Assembly (NCBI GenBank): GCA_903873415.1
Contig: CAIQOK010000007.1
Span: 1-53,655, forward strand
Reading direction: 5' to 3'
Source: an uncultured Verrucomicrobiota bacterium
Lineage (GTDB): Bacteria; Verrucomicrobiota; Verrucomicrobiia; Limisphaerales; CAIQOK01
DNA length: 53,655 bases
The notes beneath the pieces are model-generated. The model was not told the DNA's origin and did not search any database. It saw only the letters and a list, made by a program, of their open reading frames with translations. Below are positions 26,639 through 34,907 of the stretch, piece after piece. A program made the position numbers and the translations under genes. The stretch's first letter is position 1, and each line of letters starts with the position of its first letter.

Positions 26639-28528
26639 TCAAGGCGCTATGGACGCTTTGGGTCCATGTTCGCCGCCATCCGCCAATCCTCCCGGTTTCC
26701 CCGGGGCGTCAATATCCGAGGGCACGTGCAGATAACTGGCCAGCCGCTCGGCAATCTGAGCAAACGCGGGGGCGGCCACCAAGCCGCCGTAATGCCCGTC
26801 CTTGGGCTCGTCCAACACCACTGAAATGCAGACTTCGGGGTTATCCGCCGGGAAAAAACCAATGAACGAAGAGACGAACTTGCCATGGACATAGACCCCG
26901 CCCTCGGCTTTTTGCGCCGTGCCGGTCTTGCCCGCCACGGTGTAGTGCTTCAAGGCCGCCTTCTCCGCGGTACCCTCGTGCGAAACCACCGTCTTGAGGG
27001 CCTCGACCATCTGCCTGGCGGTCGACTCACTCACCACGCGGGCAACCGGCTGCGGCGAATACTTGACCACGACCTCTCCAGCTCCATCCTCCAGATGATC
27101 AACCAGCATGGGACGCATGCGGACCCCTTTGTTTGCAATGGTGCACATGGCCATGAGCATCTGCAGCCGGGTGACCGCAATGCCCTGCCCCATCGGGATT
27201 TGGGCCACCGAGACCTTGCTCCACTTTTTCACCGGCAAGGAAATCCCGCGCACCTCCCCTGGCAGGGGCAAACCGGTGCGCTCCCCGAATCCGAAGGCGG
27301 AAATGTAATCATAGAGCCTGCCGGCACCCATTTTAATCCCGATTTTTGCCGCGCCAATGTTGGACGATTTGGTGATGATGCTCTTGACCGACTCCCTGCC
27401 GAGGGATTCATGGTCGTGCAACACCTTCCCGGCGTATGAAAAATGGCCGTGCTCACAGTCGAACTGGTCATTAAGATTGACCGTGGCGTCATTCAGCGCC
27501 CCTGAAACCACGACGATCTTGAAGGTCGACCCCGGCTCCACCACGTCGGTGATGACACGGTTTTTTCGCGCCTCCGGAACCGCGCGCCCGGCAATATTCG
27601 GGTCAAAATTAGGCAGGGTGGCCATTGCCAAGATTTCCCCAGTGCGAGGGCGAACGACAATGCCGGTGATACTGACCGGGCTGTGTTTCTGCATCGCCTC
27701 AGCAAGGGCGGTTTCAACAATGTTCTGCACCACAGAATCTATGGTCAGCACCACATTCAATCCATCACGCGACTCCACATCCTGCTGCCGGGCGGAAACC
27801 ATCTCCCGCCCCTCCCGGTCTTTTTCAGTCACCCTCCAGCCGGGCACTCCGCGCAGCTTGGAGTCGAGGGTGAGCTCAATCCCCTCGCGCCCGCAAATGT
27901 CGTTTCGCAAGTGGTTGTCCACCTCGCGCTCCTCGGTTTGCGCAAAGCCCAGCACATGAGCCGCAAGCATATGATTTGGATAAACACGAACCGGATAATC
28001 CTGGGAATAAACCGCTTTCTGCCGAAGATTCCGGAAGAAATTGCGCTCGGACCGACGCAGTTTTTTCTCATCGATACCAAAGGTTAGATTGGTCATGGCC
28101 GCCTGAATCTGCGGCCAGATTTCCGGCGCGACAGGCTGTTTCAACAGCACGTAGGTGTTGGTGACCGTTTCCCCCTTGGAATTAACCCGCACGTGGGCCA
28201 AGCGGCGGACCAGATCGGCCTCCTCCATCTGGAGCAGCGGAGCCAGGACCCGGGCCACCTCTGCCTGTCGATTGACAATCAGGCTGGGGTCCGCACAGAC
28301 GGACTTGGCAAAGAGACTGGTGGCGAGCAGCGATCCCTTCGCATCCAAAATATCGCCCCGCCGCGGCTGGAAATAAGTCTCCCGGCGGGTGTTTTGCCGT
28401 GCCAAGGCGCTGAGTTGCGAGTGGCGCAGGATCTGCAGGTCAAACAATCGATAAGCCAAGCAACCTAGCAGAGCCACCAAAAGCACCGCCGGCAAGACCA
28501 ACCGTTTATGTTGCAGTTTTTCGAACAT
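26639..28528 (-). CDS. ftsI: septal transpeptidase FtsI (penicillin-binding protein 2/3 family)
   Basis: A 629-residue class B penicillin-binding protein. One membrane span lies at residues 11-28, a dimerisation/pedestal domain (RRGDILDAKGSLLATS, 57-72) follows, and the transpeptidase domain has STFK (334-337, catalytic Ser334), SSN (388-390) and KTG (534-536). It crosslinks septal peptidoglycan, partnered with FtsW. There is no C-terminal PASTA domain; the last 30 residues are Gly/Pro-rich and probably disordered. Confidence 0.95.
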   Translation of the reverse strand: MFEKLQHKRLVLPAVLLVALLGCLAYRLFDLQILRHSQLSALARQNTRRETYFQPRRGDILDAKGSLLATSLFAKSVCADPSLIVNRQAEVARVLAPLLQMEEADLVRRLAHVRVNSKGETVTNTYVLLKQPVAPEIWPQIQAAMTNLTFGIDEKKLRRSERNFFRNLRQKAVYSQDYPVRVYPNHMLAAHVLGFAQTEEREVDNHLRNDICGREGIELTLDSKLRGVPGWRVTEKDREGREMVSARQQDVESRDGLNVVLTIDSVVQNIVETALAEAMQKHSPVSITGIVVRPRTGEILAMATLPNFDPNIAGRAVPEARKNRVITDVVEPGSTFKIVVVSGALNDATVNLNDQFDCEHGHFSYAGKVLHDHESLGRESVKSIITKSSNIGAAKIGIKMGAGRLYDYISAFGFGERTGLPLPGEVRGISLPVKKWSKVSVAQIPMGQGIAVTRLQMLMAMCTIANKGVRMRPMLVDHLEDGAGEVVVKYSPQPVARVVSESTARQMVEALKTVVSHEGTAEKAALKHYTVAGKTGTAQKAEGGVYVHGKFVSSFIGFFPADNPEVCISVVLDEPKDGHYGGLVAAPAFAQIAERLASYLHVPSDIDAPGKPGGLADGGEHGPKASIAP

Positions 28529-28696
28529 TCAAAAGGACCAGACGCCAGCGGCGGCCGGCTTCTCTTCCGGGAACATCGCGGACCATGGAAGACCAAGTTT
28601 CATTCGATTCAAGGCTGTAATCCGGTACCTGTATAGCCGTCCCGCCCCCAGACCAAGGTGGGACCGGCACCCAATCCCGCCGGCAGGCCAATGAGT

Positions 28697-29080
28697 TTAG
28701 CGCAAGACCGCCGCCCCAGCCCTCTGCGCATACACCCGTTCGGGTTCGGTGCGGATCACCGGCTCTGCCGTAGGCTCGCTCAACCGCCATACTTGAGAGG
28801 GCTGGGGCGGGATCAGGCCAAGATTGAGTTCCTTGACCCGCGCCTCCAAAAAAGAAGGCGAACTCATCGTGGCAAACTGCCTCTTGAGTTTCTCGTTCTG
28901 CTTTTTCAAATCACCCAGCCGGAGTTCCCGCTGCTTGATCTGCTGGTCGAGCTCCGCGATCTGACTTTTTTGCCAGACATAGCCCACGCCCGATCCGCCA
29001 ATGACAACACACAGAAGAAAGGCCTTGATCGCCGGCCCGAACCGGATCGCCGCCGACTGATGTTTGCGATTTCGCGCCAT
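28697..29080 (-). CDS. FtsL-like small bitopic division protein
   Basis: A 127-residue protein with a short basic N-terminus, a single membrane span at about residues 15-35 and a coiled coil (about 37-75, KSQIAELDQQIKQRELRLGDLKKQNEKLKRQFATMSS), then a Pro-rich tail. FtsL and FtsB have this architecture but little sequence conservation. The position between rsmH and ftsI is the usual FtsL place. The ATG at 29080 starts one base after the rsmH TAA; longer upstream frames are inside rsmH. Confidence 0.8.
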   Translation of the reverse strand: MARNRKHQSAAIRFGPAIKAFLLCVVIGGSGVGYVWQKSQIAELDQQIKQRELRLGDLKKQNEKLKRQFATMSSPSFLEARVKELNLGLIPPQPSQVWRLSEPTAEPVIRTEPERVYAQRAGAAVLR

Positions 29081-29081
29081 A

Positions 29082-30029
29082 TTAAATTTTTTCCAATACC
29101 CGTAACTGCGCGCTGCGACTGCGGGGGTTTTCCGCCAATTCCACCGAGCCGGCCGCCACCGCCTTGCGCTGAACCCAGCGCGCTTGGGGATGGCAGGGCA
29201 CCCGCAACTCCGGCACATCCACCGGCCCGCCGGCCTTATAATCCCGGCTACGCTCACGCCCAAACTCTTTCACCACCCGGTCCTCAAGGGAGTGAAACGT
29301 GATCACCGCCAGACGCCCGCCGGGCTTCAATAAACTCAACGCCCCGTCCAGACCCCGGCGCAGCGAGCCGATCTCGTCGTTGACGGCGATGCGCAAGGCC
29401 TGGAAAACTTTGGTCGCCGGATGCGACTGTTTTCCGTGCCTTGGGGCGAGCCTTTCAATCAACTCCGCCAGCTGCCGCGTTGTCATAAAGCGACGCAGCT
29501 CACGGTCGTGAACAACCGCCTTGGCAAAGCGCCGCGACTCCCGCTCGCCACCCAGCTCCCAAAACATCCCAGCCATCGACTCGGCATCAAGCGTATTTAC
29601 CAATTCCGCCGCAGTGAGCGTCTGCCGCTGATCCATCCGCATGTCCAGAGGACCGTCCTGCTGAAAGCTAAAGCCCCGGACGGCCTCGTCCAACTGCGGC
29701 GAACTCACACCCAGATCCAACAGAACCCCGTCGCAACTTCCGGCAGGAACCCATTCCGCCAAGCCGGAGAAATTTCCGCGGCGTATTTCAAAGCGCCCGG
29801 CATACTGTGCCAGCCTGCGCTCTGCCGCCCCGATCGCAGCCCCGTCTCGATCACAACCAAATAGCCAACCGTTGGGCGAACTAGCCCTCAAGATGGCCTC
29901 GGCGTGCCCGCCACCCCCAAGTGTGCCATCGACATAGCGACCGTTTTTCCGGGGATTCAGCGCGCCCAGCACCTCCGAAAGCAAAACAGGCTTGTGCGCA
30001 AATTCCACGGGTAAAAATCCCTTCCTCAA
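29082..30029 (-). CDS. rsmH: 16S rRNA (cytosine(1402)-N(4))-methyltransferase
   Basis: A 315-residue S-adenosylmethionine-dependent methyltransferase (also called MraW) modifying 16S rRNA C1402. HKPVLLSEVL (12-21), YVDGTLGGGGHAEAIL (32-47, the SAM glycine loop), DGVLLDLGVSSPQLDEAVRGFSF and VITFHSLEDRVVKEF are all typical. The start overlaps the end of the upstream unknown gene (ATGA). Length is normal. Confidence 0.96.
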   Translation of the reverse strand: MRKGFLPVEFAHKPVLLSEVLGALNPRKNGRYVDGTLGGGGHAEAILRASSPNGWLFGCDRDGAAIGAAERRLAQYAGRFEIRRGNFSGLAEWVPAGSCDGVLLDLGVSSPQLDEAVRGFSFQQDGPLDMRMDQRQTLTAAELVNTLDAESMAGMFWELGGERESRRFAKAVVHDRELRRFMTTRQLAELIERLAPRHGKQSHPATKVFQALRIAVNDEIGSLRRGLDGALSLLKPGGRLAVITFHSLEDRVVKEFGRERSRDYKAGGPVDVPELRVPCHPQARWVQRKAVAAGSVELAENPRSRSAQLRVLEKI

Positions 30030-30634
30030 TGAACGAGATCCAATCCGACCGCCCCGGGCGCGGACTCCGCCCCGCCCTTGACCGCCGGAATCCGCACCGG
30101 CACCACTTCCAGATCTGCCTCGCTCAAATCATTTCGCAGGACACGCACCTTGTCCAAGGACAACTCCACCTGCACCGGTGACCGGTTCCCCTTGGACACC
30201 AACGATTTCGCAATGGGTGGCTGCCTCAGTCCACGAACGGATGATTTGAACTTGTCTGCCAAAAACCTCACCCGGCCACAAGCAGACCTGAGGGCAACTG
30301 CCAGTTTGGACAGTCCGCTAACAACCGGGCTAGAATCCCGCGCCGGGGAGTGGTCTTGGGCTTTTCCAACCGAAACTCCAACCGCAAAAATATGAACAGG
30401 TTCAGAAGCACCTGAAGGGACGGGTCCTTGCGGTTTTCGCTGGTAAGGTCTCAGCCCCTCGGGCACAGCCCGAGCGGTGGACCGATTCTGCACCGGACCA
30501 GCGGGCGCGCTGCGGGGATGCCTGGTCGAATTAAATCTAGGCAGCGCGTTTTTAGTGCGCAGCTGGTAGCGACTATTCGAGTCCTGCAGCCCCACAAGAC
30601 TTTTCCCCGCCGTGAGTAATTGCATCATGCTCAT
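30026..30634 (-). CDS. unrecognised protein between mraZ and rsmH
   Basis: A roughly 202-residue protein that I cannot assign to a family. The first 30 residues (MQLLTAGKSLVGLQDSNSRYQL) and a block near the C-terminus (VQVELSLDKVRVLRNDLSEADLEVVPVR) look well ordered, while the middle (about 35-110) is rich in Pro, Arg and Ser and is probably disordered. No membrane span or signal peptide is seen. The gene overlaps the mraZ stop region and ends inside rsmH as ATGA, so it is part of the operon and likely translated. I chose the ATG at 30634, which has GGAG five bases upstream; a GTG at 30640 and ATGs at 30628 and 30625 are alternatives. It may be a lineage-specific division or envelope protein (inference). 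Confidence 0.7.
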   Translation of the reverse strand: MSMMQLLTAGKSLVGLQDSNSRYQLRTKNALPRFNSTRHPRSAPAGPVQNRSTARAVPEGLRPYQRKPQGPVPSGASEPVHIFAVGVSVGKAQDHSPARDSSPVVSGLSKLAVALRSACGRVRFLADKFKSSVRGLRQPPIAKSLVSKGNRSPVQVELSLDKVRVLRNDLSEADLEVVPVRIPAVKGGAESAPGAVGLDLVH

Positions 30635-30636
30635 GA

Positions 30637-31101
30637 TCACTCCATCAACTTGAAGGCTTCCGGCGCCATGACGGCATCCGCCGCACGGACTTTTTCGTAA
30701 CGTTCCGGATTCCAGATTTCAAATAAATCCAACAGTCCCACCAAAACGGCCTCGCCCTCAATCCCGGCGGCTTTGGCCATGCCCTCAGGCACACAAATCC
30801 GCCCCACCTTGTCGAGCGCTACCTGCACCGATTCACTGCCGATAAAGCGCTTTAAAACAACCTTTTGCGGATCGCCATTCGGCATGGCGTCGATGTCACT
30901 ATAGAGCTTGGCCATCTTTTCCGGGGGCAAAGCGCGCAAACAAGGACCCAAATTAGACTTCGGCCAGAGAATCAACGTGAATTCAAAACCACTCCGGGAC
31001 GGCCGCCACTTGGCCGGCACCTGCACACGGCGCTTCTCATCCAAACCATGCTGGTAGGAAGAGTTGTAATACGTCTTTTCGCTGGCCGCACTCAGTTCCA
31101 T
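30637..31101 (-). CDS. mraZ: transcriptional regulator MraZ
   Basis: A 154-residue protein with two SpoVT-AbrB-like halves: HGLDEKRRVQVPAKWRPS (about 19-36) and ALDKVGRICVPEGMAKAAGIE (about 95-115), each holding the DxKxR-type beta-hairpin that binds DNA. MraZ forms rings that bind tandem TGGG-type repeats in its own promoter and controls the dcw operon. The operator is visible just upstream at 31137-31171. First gene of the cluster. Confidence 0.95.
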   Translation of the reverse strand: MELSAASEKTYYNSSYQHGLDEKRRVQVPAKWRPSRSGFEFTLILWPKSNLGPCLRALPPEKMAKLYSDIDAMPNGDPQKVVLKRFIGSESVQVALDKVGRICVPEGMAKAAGIEGEAVLVGLLDLFEIWNPERYEKVRAADAVMAPEAFKLME

Positions 31102-31136
31102 GACTTATTCGCAGCAGAACTCCGTATCCCAAATTG

Positions 31137-31172
31137 CCCCACTGCGCCCCTAATTTACCCACTATCCCCCAC
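31137..31172 (-). promoter_or_regulatory. MraZ operator: four 10-bp-spaced TGGGN repeats
   Basis: On the minus strand TGGGG, TGGGT, AGGGG and TGGGG follow each other with exact 5-base spacers (units start at 31171, 31161, 31151 and 31141), one per DNA turn. MraZ is known to bind direct repeats of TGGGN with 5-base spacers, so this is very probably its operator. The third unit is degenerate (AGGGG). It overlaps the promoter at 31152-31180. Confidence 0.85.
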
Positions 31173-31180
31173 CCCGTCAA
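31152..31180 (-). promoter_or_regulatory. sigma70-type promoter of the dcw operon
   Basis: Minus-strand TTGACG (31180-31175) and TAAATT (31157-31152) are separated by 17 bases. The -10 element matches the consensus at four of six positions. It gives a predicted transcript start near 31145 and a leader of about 44 bases before the mraZ ATG. The MraZ repeats cover the spacer and the -10, so binding would block transcription. Confidence 0.7.
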
Positions 31181-31196
31181 CGTGGATGTGGAGTGC

Positions 31197-31216
31197 TTAT
31201 CCAGAACTTATTCACA
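31197..31216 (+). promoter_or_regulatory. two DnaA-box-like sites
   Basis: TTATCCAGA (31197-31205) and TTATTCACA (31208-31216) lie 11 bases apart. The second fits the TTWTNCACA consensus exactly and the first differs at one base. They lie 17 bases or more upstream of the dcw -35 element, a place where DnaA could act on transcription. A third, weaker copy TTATTCGCA is at 31105-31113. Functional binding is inference. Confidence 0.45.
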
Positions 31217-31338
31217 AGCCACTGTTTATGGGGAAGTTCGATCGTTTTATGGAAATTTGACCATTACCCTCCCTTGCCGTCTCCCGCTTACAATCTGGTC
31301 ATTTCAACTCCGGTTTGGGATGCTGACCGAAGCGGACA

Positions 31339-32409
31339 ATGCAAACAGCTCAATTTGACTACTTTTTACCACCAGAACTGGTCGCTCAAGTTCCAGCAAT
31401 CGAGCGCGATGCCTCCCGCCTGCTGGTACTCAATCGATCCAGTGGACGCTTGGAGCACCGGAAGTTTCGGGACCTCCCCACCTACCTTCAGCCCGGCGAT
31501 GTGCTCGTACTCAACAACTCCCGGGTCGTGCCAACCCGCCTGCATGGTAGCAATCTGACAACCGGAGGCGGCTTTGAGCTACTGCTGGTCAGGGAAAACG
31601 GGCTAAATGACTGGTGGTCCCTCGTCAAACCAGGAAAACGGGCCCGGATTGGAACGGAGATCGGGCTGCTGAACGCCCTGGGAAAACCAGTTAACGTGAG
31701 AGCCAAGGTGCTGGATACCAATGAGGACGGCCATCGCAGACTGCGGTTCTCCGGTGTGGAAAACATCCGGACAAGTCTGGAGGATCTAGGCCAACTTCCG
31801 CTGCCTCCCTACATCCAACGCGACCGCCCGGAACCACAAGACAGACAGCGCTACCAGACCGTATTCGCCGAGCCAGCCGGATCTGTGGCCGCTCCCACGG
31901 CAGGGTTGCATTTCACCCCCGAATTACTCGCTGAAATCCGAGCCCGGGGCATTGAGGTACACTTCATCACGCTGCATGTCGGCCTTGGAACATTCGCCCC
32001 CGTCAAAGCCGAAATACTCACAGAACATCGTATGCATGAAGAGCGCTTCGAACTCAGCGCAACCGCCGCCCAAGCCATAAATCTGGCCAAAAAGGAACAC
32101 CGCCGCGTTATCGCTGTAGGCACCACGACTGTGCGCGTTCTGGAAAGCAGCGCAAGCCCCCAATCGGGCGAACTGATCCATGGTGCTGGGAGCACGAATA
32201 TTTTCATTTATCCACCGCGCAACTTCCGAGTGGTCGATGCCCTACTAACCAATTTCCACCTGCCCCGCTCCACCCTGTTGATGCTGGTCAGCGCCTTTGC
32301 CGCCCCAGGGCAGACGATCGGGCGCGAATTAGTCATGAAAACCTACGCCGAAGCCATACGTGAACGTTACCGTTTTTTTAGCTATGGCGATGCCTTGCTC
32401 GTATTGTGA
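31339..32409 (+). CDS. queA: S-adenosylmethionine:tRNA ribosyltransferase-isomerase
   Basis: A 356-residue enzyme of queuosine synthesis that transfers and isomerises ribose from SAM to 7-aminomethyl-7-deazaguanine at tRNA position 34. FDYFLPPELVAQVPAIERDASRLLVL, VLNNSRVVPTRLHG, PPYIQRDRPEPQDRQRYQTVFAEPAGSVAAPTAGLHFTPELL and TNFHLPRSTLLMLVSAFA are family motifs. Full length. It is divergent from mraZ and overlaps the next gene (GTGA). Confidence 0.96.
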   Translation: MQTAQFDYFLPPELVAQVPAIERDASRLLVLNRSSGRLEHRKFRDLPTYLQPGDVLVLNNSRVVPTRLHGSNLTTGGGFELLLVRENGLNDWWSLVKPGKRARIGTEIGLLNALGKPVNVRAKVLDTNEDGHRRLRFSGVENIRTSLEDLGQLPLPPYIQRDRPEPQDRQRYQTVFAEPAGSVAAPTAGLHFTPELLAEIRARGIEVHFITLHVGLGTFAPVKAEILTEHRMHEERFELSATAAQAINLAKKEHRRVIAVGTTTVRVLESSASPQSGELIHGAGSTNIFIYPPRNFRVVDALLTNFHLPRSTLLMLVSAFAAPGQTIGRELVMKTYAEAIRERYRFFSYGDALLVL

Positions 32410-33152
32410 GCTTCAATTTTGCGGTTAAACCCCAGCCGTCCATGAAAAAAACAAGTCTGCCCTCCCCCTTTGTGCTCATCAACATGGCGATGACGGCCGA
32501 TGGGAAAATCGCCACCGCAAACCGGGCCGTCTCCTCCTTTGGCAGCCGGCGCGACCACGAACACCTGCTCGAACTTCGAGCCACGGCCGATGCCGTGCTG
32601 GCAGGAGCGCGCACCGTGGACGGTGCCAAAATCAACATGGGTCCGGGTGGCATAAAATTCCGCACGCGGCGAATCCGCCGGGGTTTGGAGGAATTTAATT
32701 TGAGGGTTGTCGCCAGCCGCACAGGCACACTCAATCCGGAGGCGGAAATCTTCCGCCACCATTTCTCCCCAATCCTGATCCTAACCACACAATTGGCCAG
32801 CCAAAGCCGGTTGAAAAAGTTGCAGGCCGTGGCCGACGAGGTGAAAATCTGCGGTAATGAAGAGATAGACTTCAATCAGGCTCTGAGATGGCTTGGAAGC
32901 CGCTGGGGAGTGCGCCGACTGCTGTGCGAAGGGGGAGGTGAATTGAACGATGCCCTATTTCGAGCGGGGTTGGTCGATGAATTGCACCTGACGATCTGCC
33001 CGGTGGTGTTTGGCGGCCGCACCTCACCAACCATCGCCGAGGGTGCCGGCGCGGTAACTCTTGAGGCGGCCGCGCAAGGCAAATTGAAATCCCTGCGCCG
33101 CTTTGGCGATGAGCTTTTCCTGACTTACGGATTCTCCCGCGCAAAACCTTGA
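32406..33152 (+). CDS. RibD C-terminal-type reductase
   Basis: A 248-residue protein of the RibD_C / dihydrofolate-reductase-like fold. VLINMAMTADGKIATANRAVSSFGSRRD (near 23-50), ATADAVLAGARTV and LLCEGGGELNDALFRAGLVDELHLTICPVVFGG match the NADPH-dependent 5-amino-6-(5-phosphoribosylamino)uracil reductase domain of riboflavin synthesis. No deaminase domain is present, so it may be the reductase half or a related reductase. A GTG overlapping the queA stop is the start; an ATG 12 codons later is an alternative. Confidence 0.8.
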   Translation: MSFNFAVKPQPSMKKTSLPSPFVLINMAMTADGKIATANRAVSSFGSRRDHEHLLELRATADAVLAGARTVDGAKINMGPGGIKFRTRRIRRGLEEFNLRVVASRTGTLNPEAEIFRHHFSPILILTTQLASQSRLKKLQAVADEVKICGNEEIDFNQALRWLGSRWGVRRLLCEGGGELNDALFRAGLVDELHLTICPVVFGGRTSPTIAEGAGAVTLEAAAQGKLKSLRRFGDELFLTYGFSRAKP

Positions 33153-33210
33153 ACAAAACCCTGGCGAAACGGATCCAATCCAACTCCGCGCCCCATGATG
33201 AGCAGGAACC

Positions 33211-33753
33211 TCAGCCTGAGATCCGGGGCTCGGCCTCCACCCAACGGGCAAAGAGCCAGAGAAGATCAGCCAGACGGTTTAGATAAACCAAAATTTGCGG
33301 GTTGCGCAGGTCGCCAGAGTCCTGAAGCAGACAGACGCGGCGTTCGGCGCGGCGGCAAACCGTGCGGGCCACTTCCAGCGCAGCAGAGGGTTGGCAGGCG
33401 CCGGGAGTGGCCCACCCCTTGAAAGACACCTTAGCCGCTTCGATTTCGCGGACGATTCCTTCCAACCTGGCGGTCATTTCCGGAGTGACTTGGGGATAAC
33501 CGTCTTTTAAGTAACGGGGCATATCCTCCGGCAATGTGGAAAGCTCGCCCATGAGCGAAACCAACTCCTTCTGAATTGAATAAAGCGGGGTGCGGACAAA
33601 ATCATGGCCGGATGCCGCCCGCGCAAAACCCAAAGCCGCGTTGAGTTCATCAACCGCCCCGCACGCCTCAACCCGGGGATGGTATTTGGATACCCGATGA
33701 CCATACATCAACCCGGTTGTGCCCAGATCGCCCGTCTTTGTGACAACGCTCAT
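33211..33753 (-). CDS. PduO-type cob(I)alamin adenosyltransferase
   Basis: A 180-residue protein. TKTGDLGTTGL (5-15) is the N-terminal ATP-binding motif, and VARTVCRRAERRV with YLNRLADLLWLFAR are the C-terminal catalytic helices of PduO-type enzymes, which add the adenosyl group to cob(I)alamin. The neighbouring upstream genes on the same strand include CbiX, so the area has a cobalamin theme. No cobalamin riboswitch is visible upstream. Confidence 0.9.
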   Translation of the reverse strand: MSVVTKTGDLGTTGLMYGHRVSKYHPRVEACGAVDELNAALGFARAASGHDFVRTPLYSIQKELVSLMGELSTLPEDMPRYLKDGYPQVTPEMTARLEGIVREIEAAKVSFKGWATPGACQPSAALEVARTVCRRAERRVCLLQDSGDLRNPQILVYLNRLADLLWLFARWVEAEPRISG

Positions 33754-33872
33754 GACTGCAAGACTAGGTAGCGCCTGAGCAGGTTAAAAGGCCAAACTCC
33801 AAAAAAGAAGCATCGCAACCCTGAGTACATCAGGCAAAATTAAAAAACGACGTGCTTTAAAAAACCAGCCCG

Positions 33873-34907
33873 TCACCCCCGCCCGCCTCTCCGGGCTTGA
33901 TCGAGACAGGCATTGACCACCGTCTGTGTTTTCAAGGCCATCTCCGGCCACAGTTCGTTGAGTTCACCCGAGTGAACCTGTTGGTTGAACGCGCGGAACA
34001 TCCCCACATGCTGCATCTCGGCCGGCGCAATCTGCGGACGAACCTGCTTGATGCCATTCACCTCGAAATCCAGATCACCTTGATCCGCAGGCAAAACAAA
34101 ATCAGGAATCTGCAAGGCCCCTTGAGTGCCGCTGATATCCACCCACTGTCGGAAACCGGTGATGAAGGAGCAATAGAAGCCCACAGAGACACCCCCCTCA
34201 AACCGCAGTTCACCGGCAAATTCCGATGGGACAAGGGCGGCACTCTGCGGACCGGCGAATTCAGAGAGTATCCGTCCACTTACTTCCAGCGGCATCTGCC
34301 AATTCATAAGCCAAAGGGCGAATCGAACGCAATACCATCCAAGATCTCCCACACACCCCAGGGGTTCCAGCGCGTGATCGGCCCGAATATTCGAGTCGAG
34401 AAACCCCTCACTGGCAAGAAAGCTGAATTGGGTAGTCATCCGGCGCAGTTGCCCCAAGCCCTTGGGATCTTGCAACGCTACCCGCAAGCGTTCCAGTCGC
34501 GTGCTATGCATGAACATTACGCCGTCCATGAACTGAACGCGATGCCGGCGACAAGCTGCGGTCATTTCCTGAAGATCGGCAAGACTGGATGCGCAGGGTT
34601 TTTCACACAAAACATGTTTCCCAGCTTGGGCGGCGCGCACGACCCACTCTTTGCGCAACCCCGTCGGCAGCGGGATATAGACTGCATCCACCTCAGGCGA
34701 GGCCAACAACTCCTCGTATCCGCCATACGCGCCGGGGGCGGTTTGATAAGGATCAGCCTCCTGGCATTCACTGATGAATTTCCGGGTCCGCTGGATATCC
34801 CGGCTGGCGACGGCCGTAAGCACACCGTTGCCGGAATCACGGATGGCTTTCCAGTTTTTCCGCGCTATACCGGCCGCACCCAAAATCCCCCAACGCAATT
34901 TAGTCAT
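33873..34907 (-). CDS. Gfo/Idh/MocA family oxidoreductase
   Basis: A 344-residue NAD(P)-dependent oxidoreductase: WGILGAAGIARKNW (Rossmann GxGxxG-type, near residues 5-18), EVDAVYIPLPTGLRKEW, and HVLCEKPCASSLADL with the EKP motif. The C-terminal half is the beta-sheet substrate domain. Substrates are usually sugars or cyclitols and cannot be predicted. The ATG at 34907 overlaps the cbiX stop (ATGA). Confidence 0.88.
   Translation of the reverse strand: MTKLRWGILGAAGIARKNWKAIRDSGNGVLTAVASRDIQRTRKFISECQEADPYQTAPGAYGGYEELLASPEVDAVYIPLPTGLRKEWVVRAAQAGKHVLCEKPCASSLADLQEMTAACRRHRVQFMDGVMFMHSTRLERLRVALQDPKGLGQLRRMTTQFSFLASEGFLDSNIRADHALEPLGCVGDLGWYCVRFALWLMNWQMPLEVSGRILSEFAGPQSAALVPSEFAGELRFEGGVSVGFYCSFITGFRQWVDISGTQGALQIPDFVLPADQGDLDFEVNGIKQVRPQIAPAEMQHVGMFRAFNQQVHSGELNELWPEMALKTQTVVNACLDQARRGGRG

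Noticed and set aside
31253-31338. preQ1 riboswitch upstream of queA
   Set aside because: No preQ1-type stem and A-rich tail could be found.
31102-31338. Chromosomal origin (oriC) suggested by DnaA-like boxes
   Set aside because: Only two good boxes and no AT-rich unwinding tract or dnaA gene nearby; better treated as possible regulatory sites.
33754-33872. Cobalamin riboswitch upstream of the adenosyltransferase
   Set aside because: The stretch is too short and lacks the conserved B12-box pattern.
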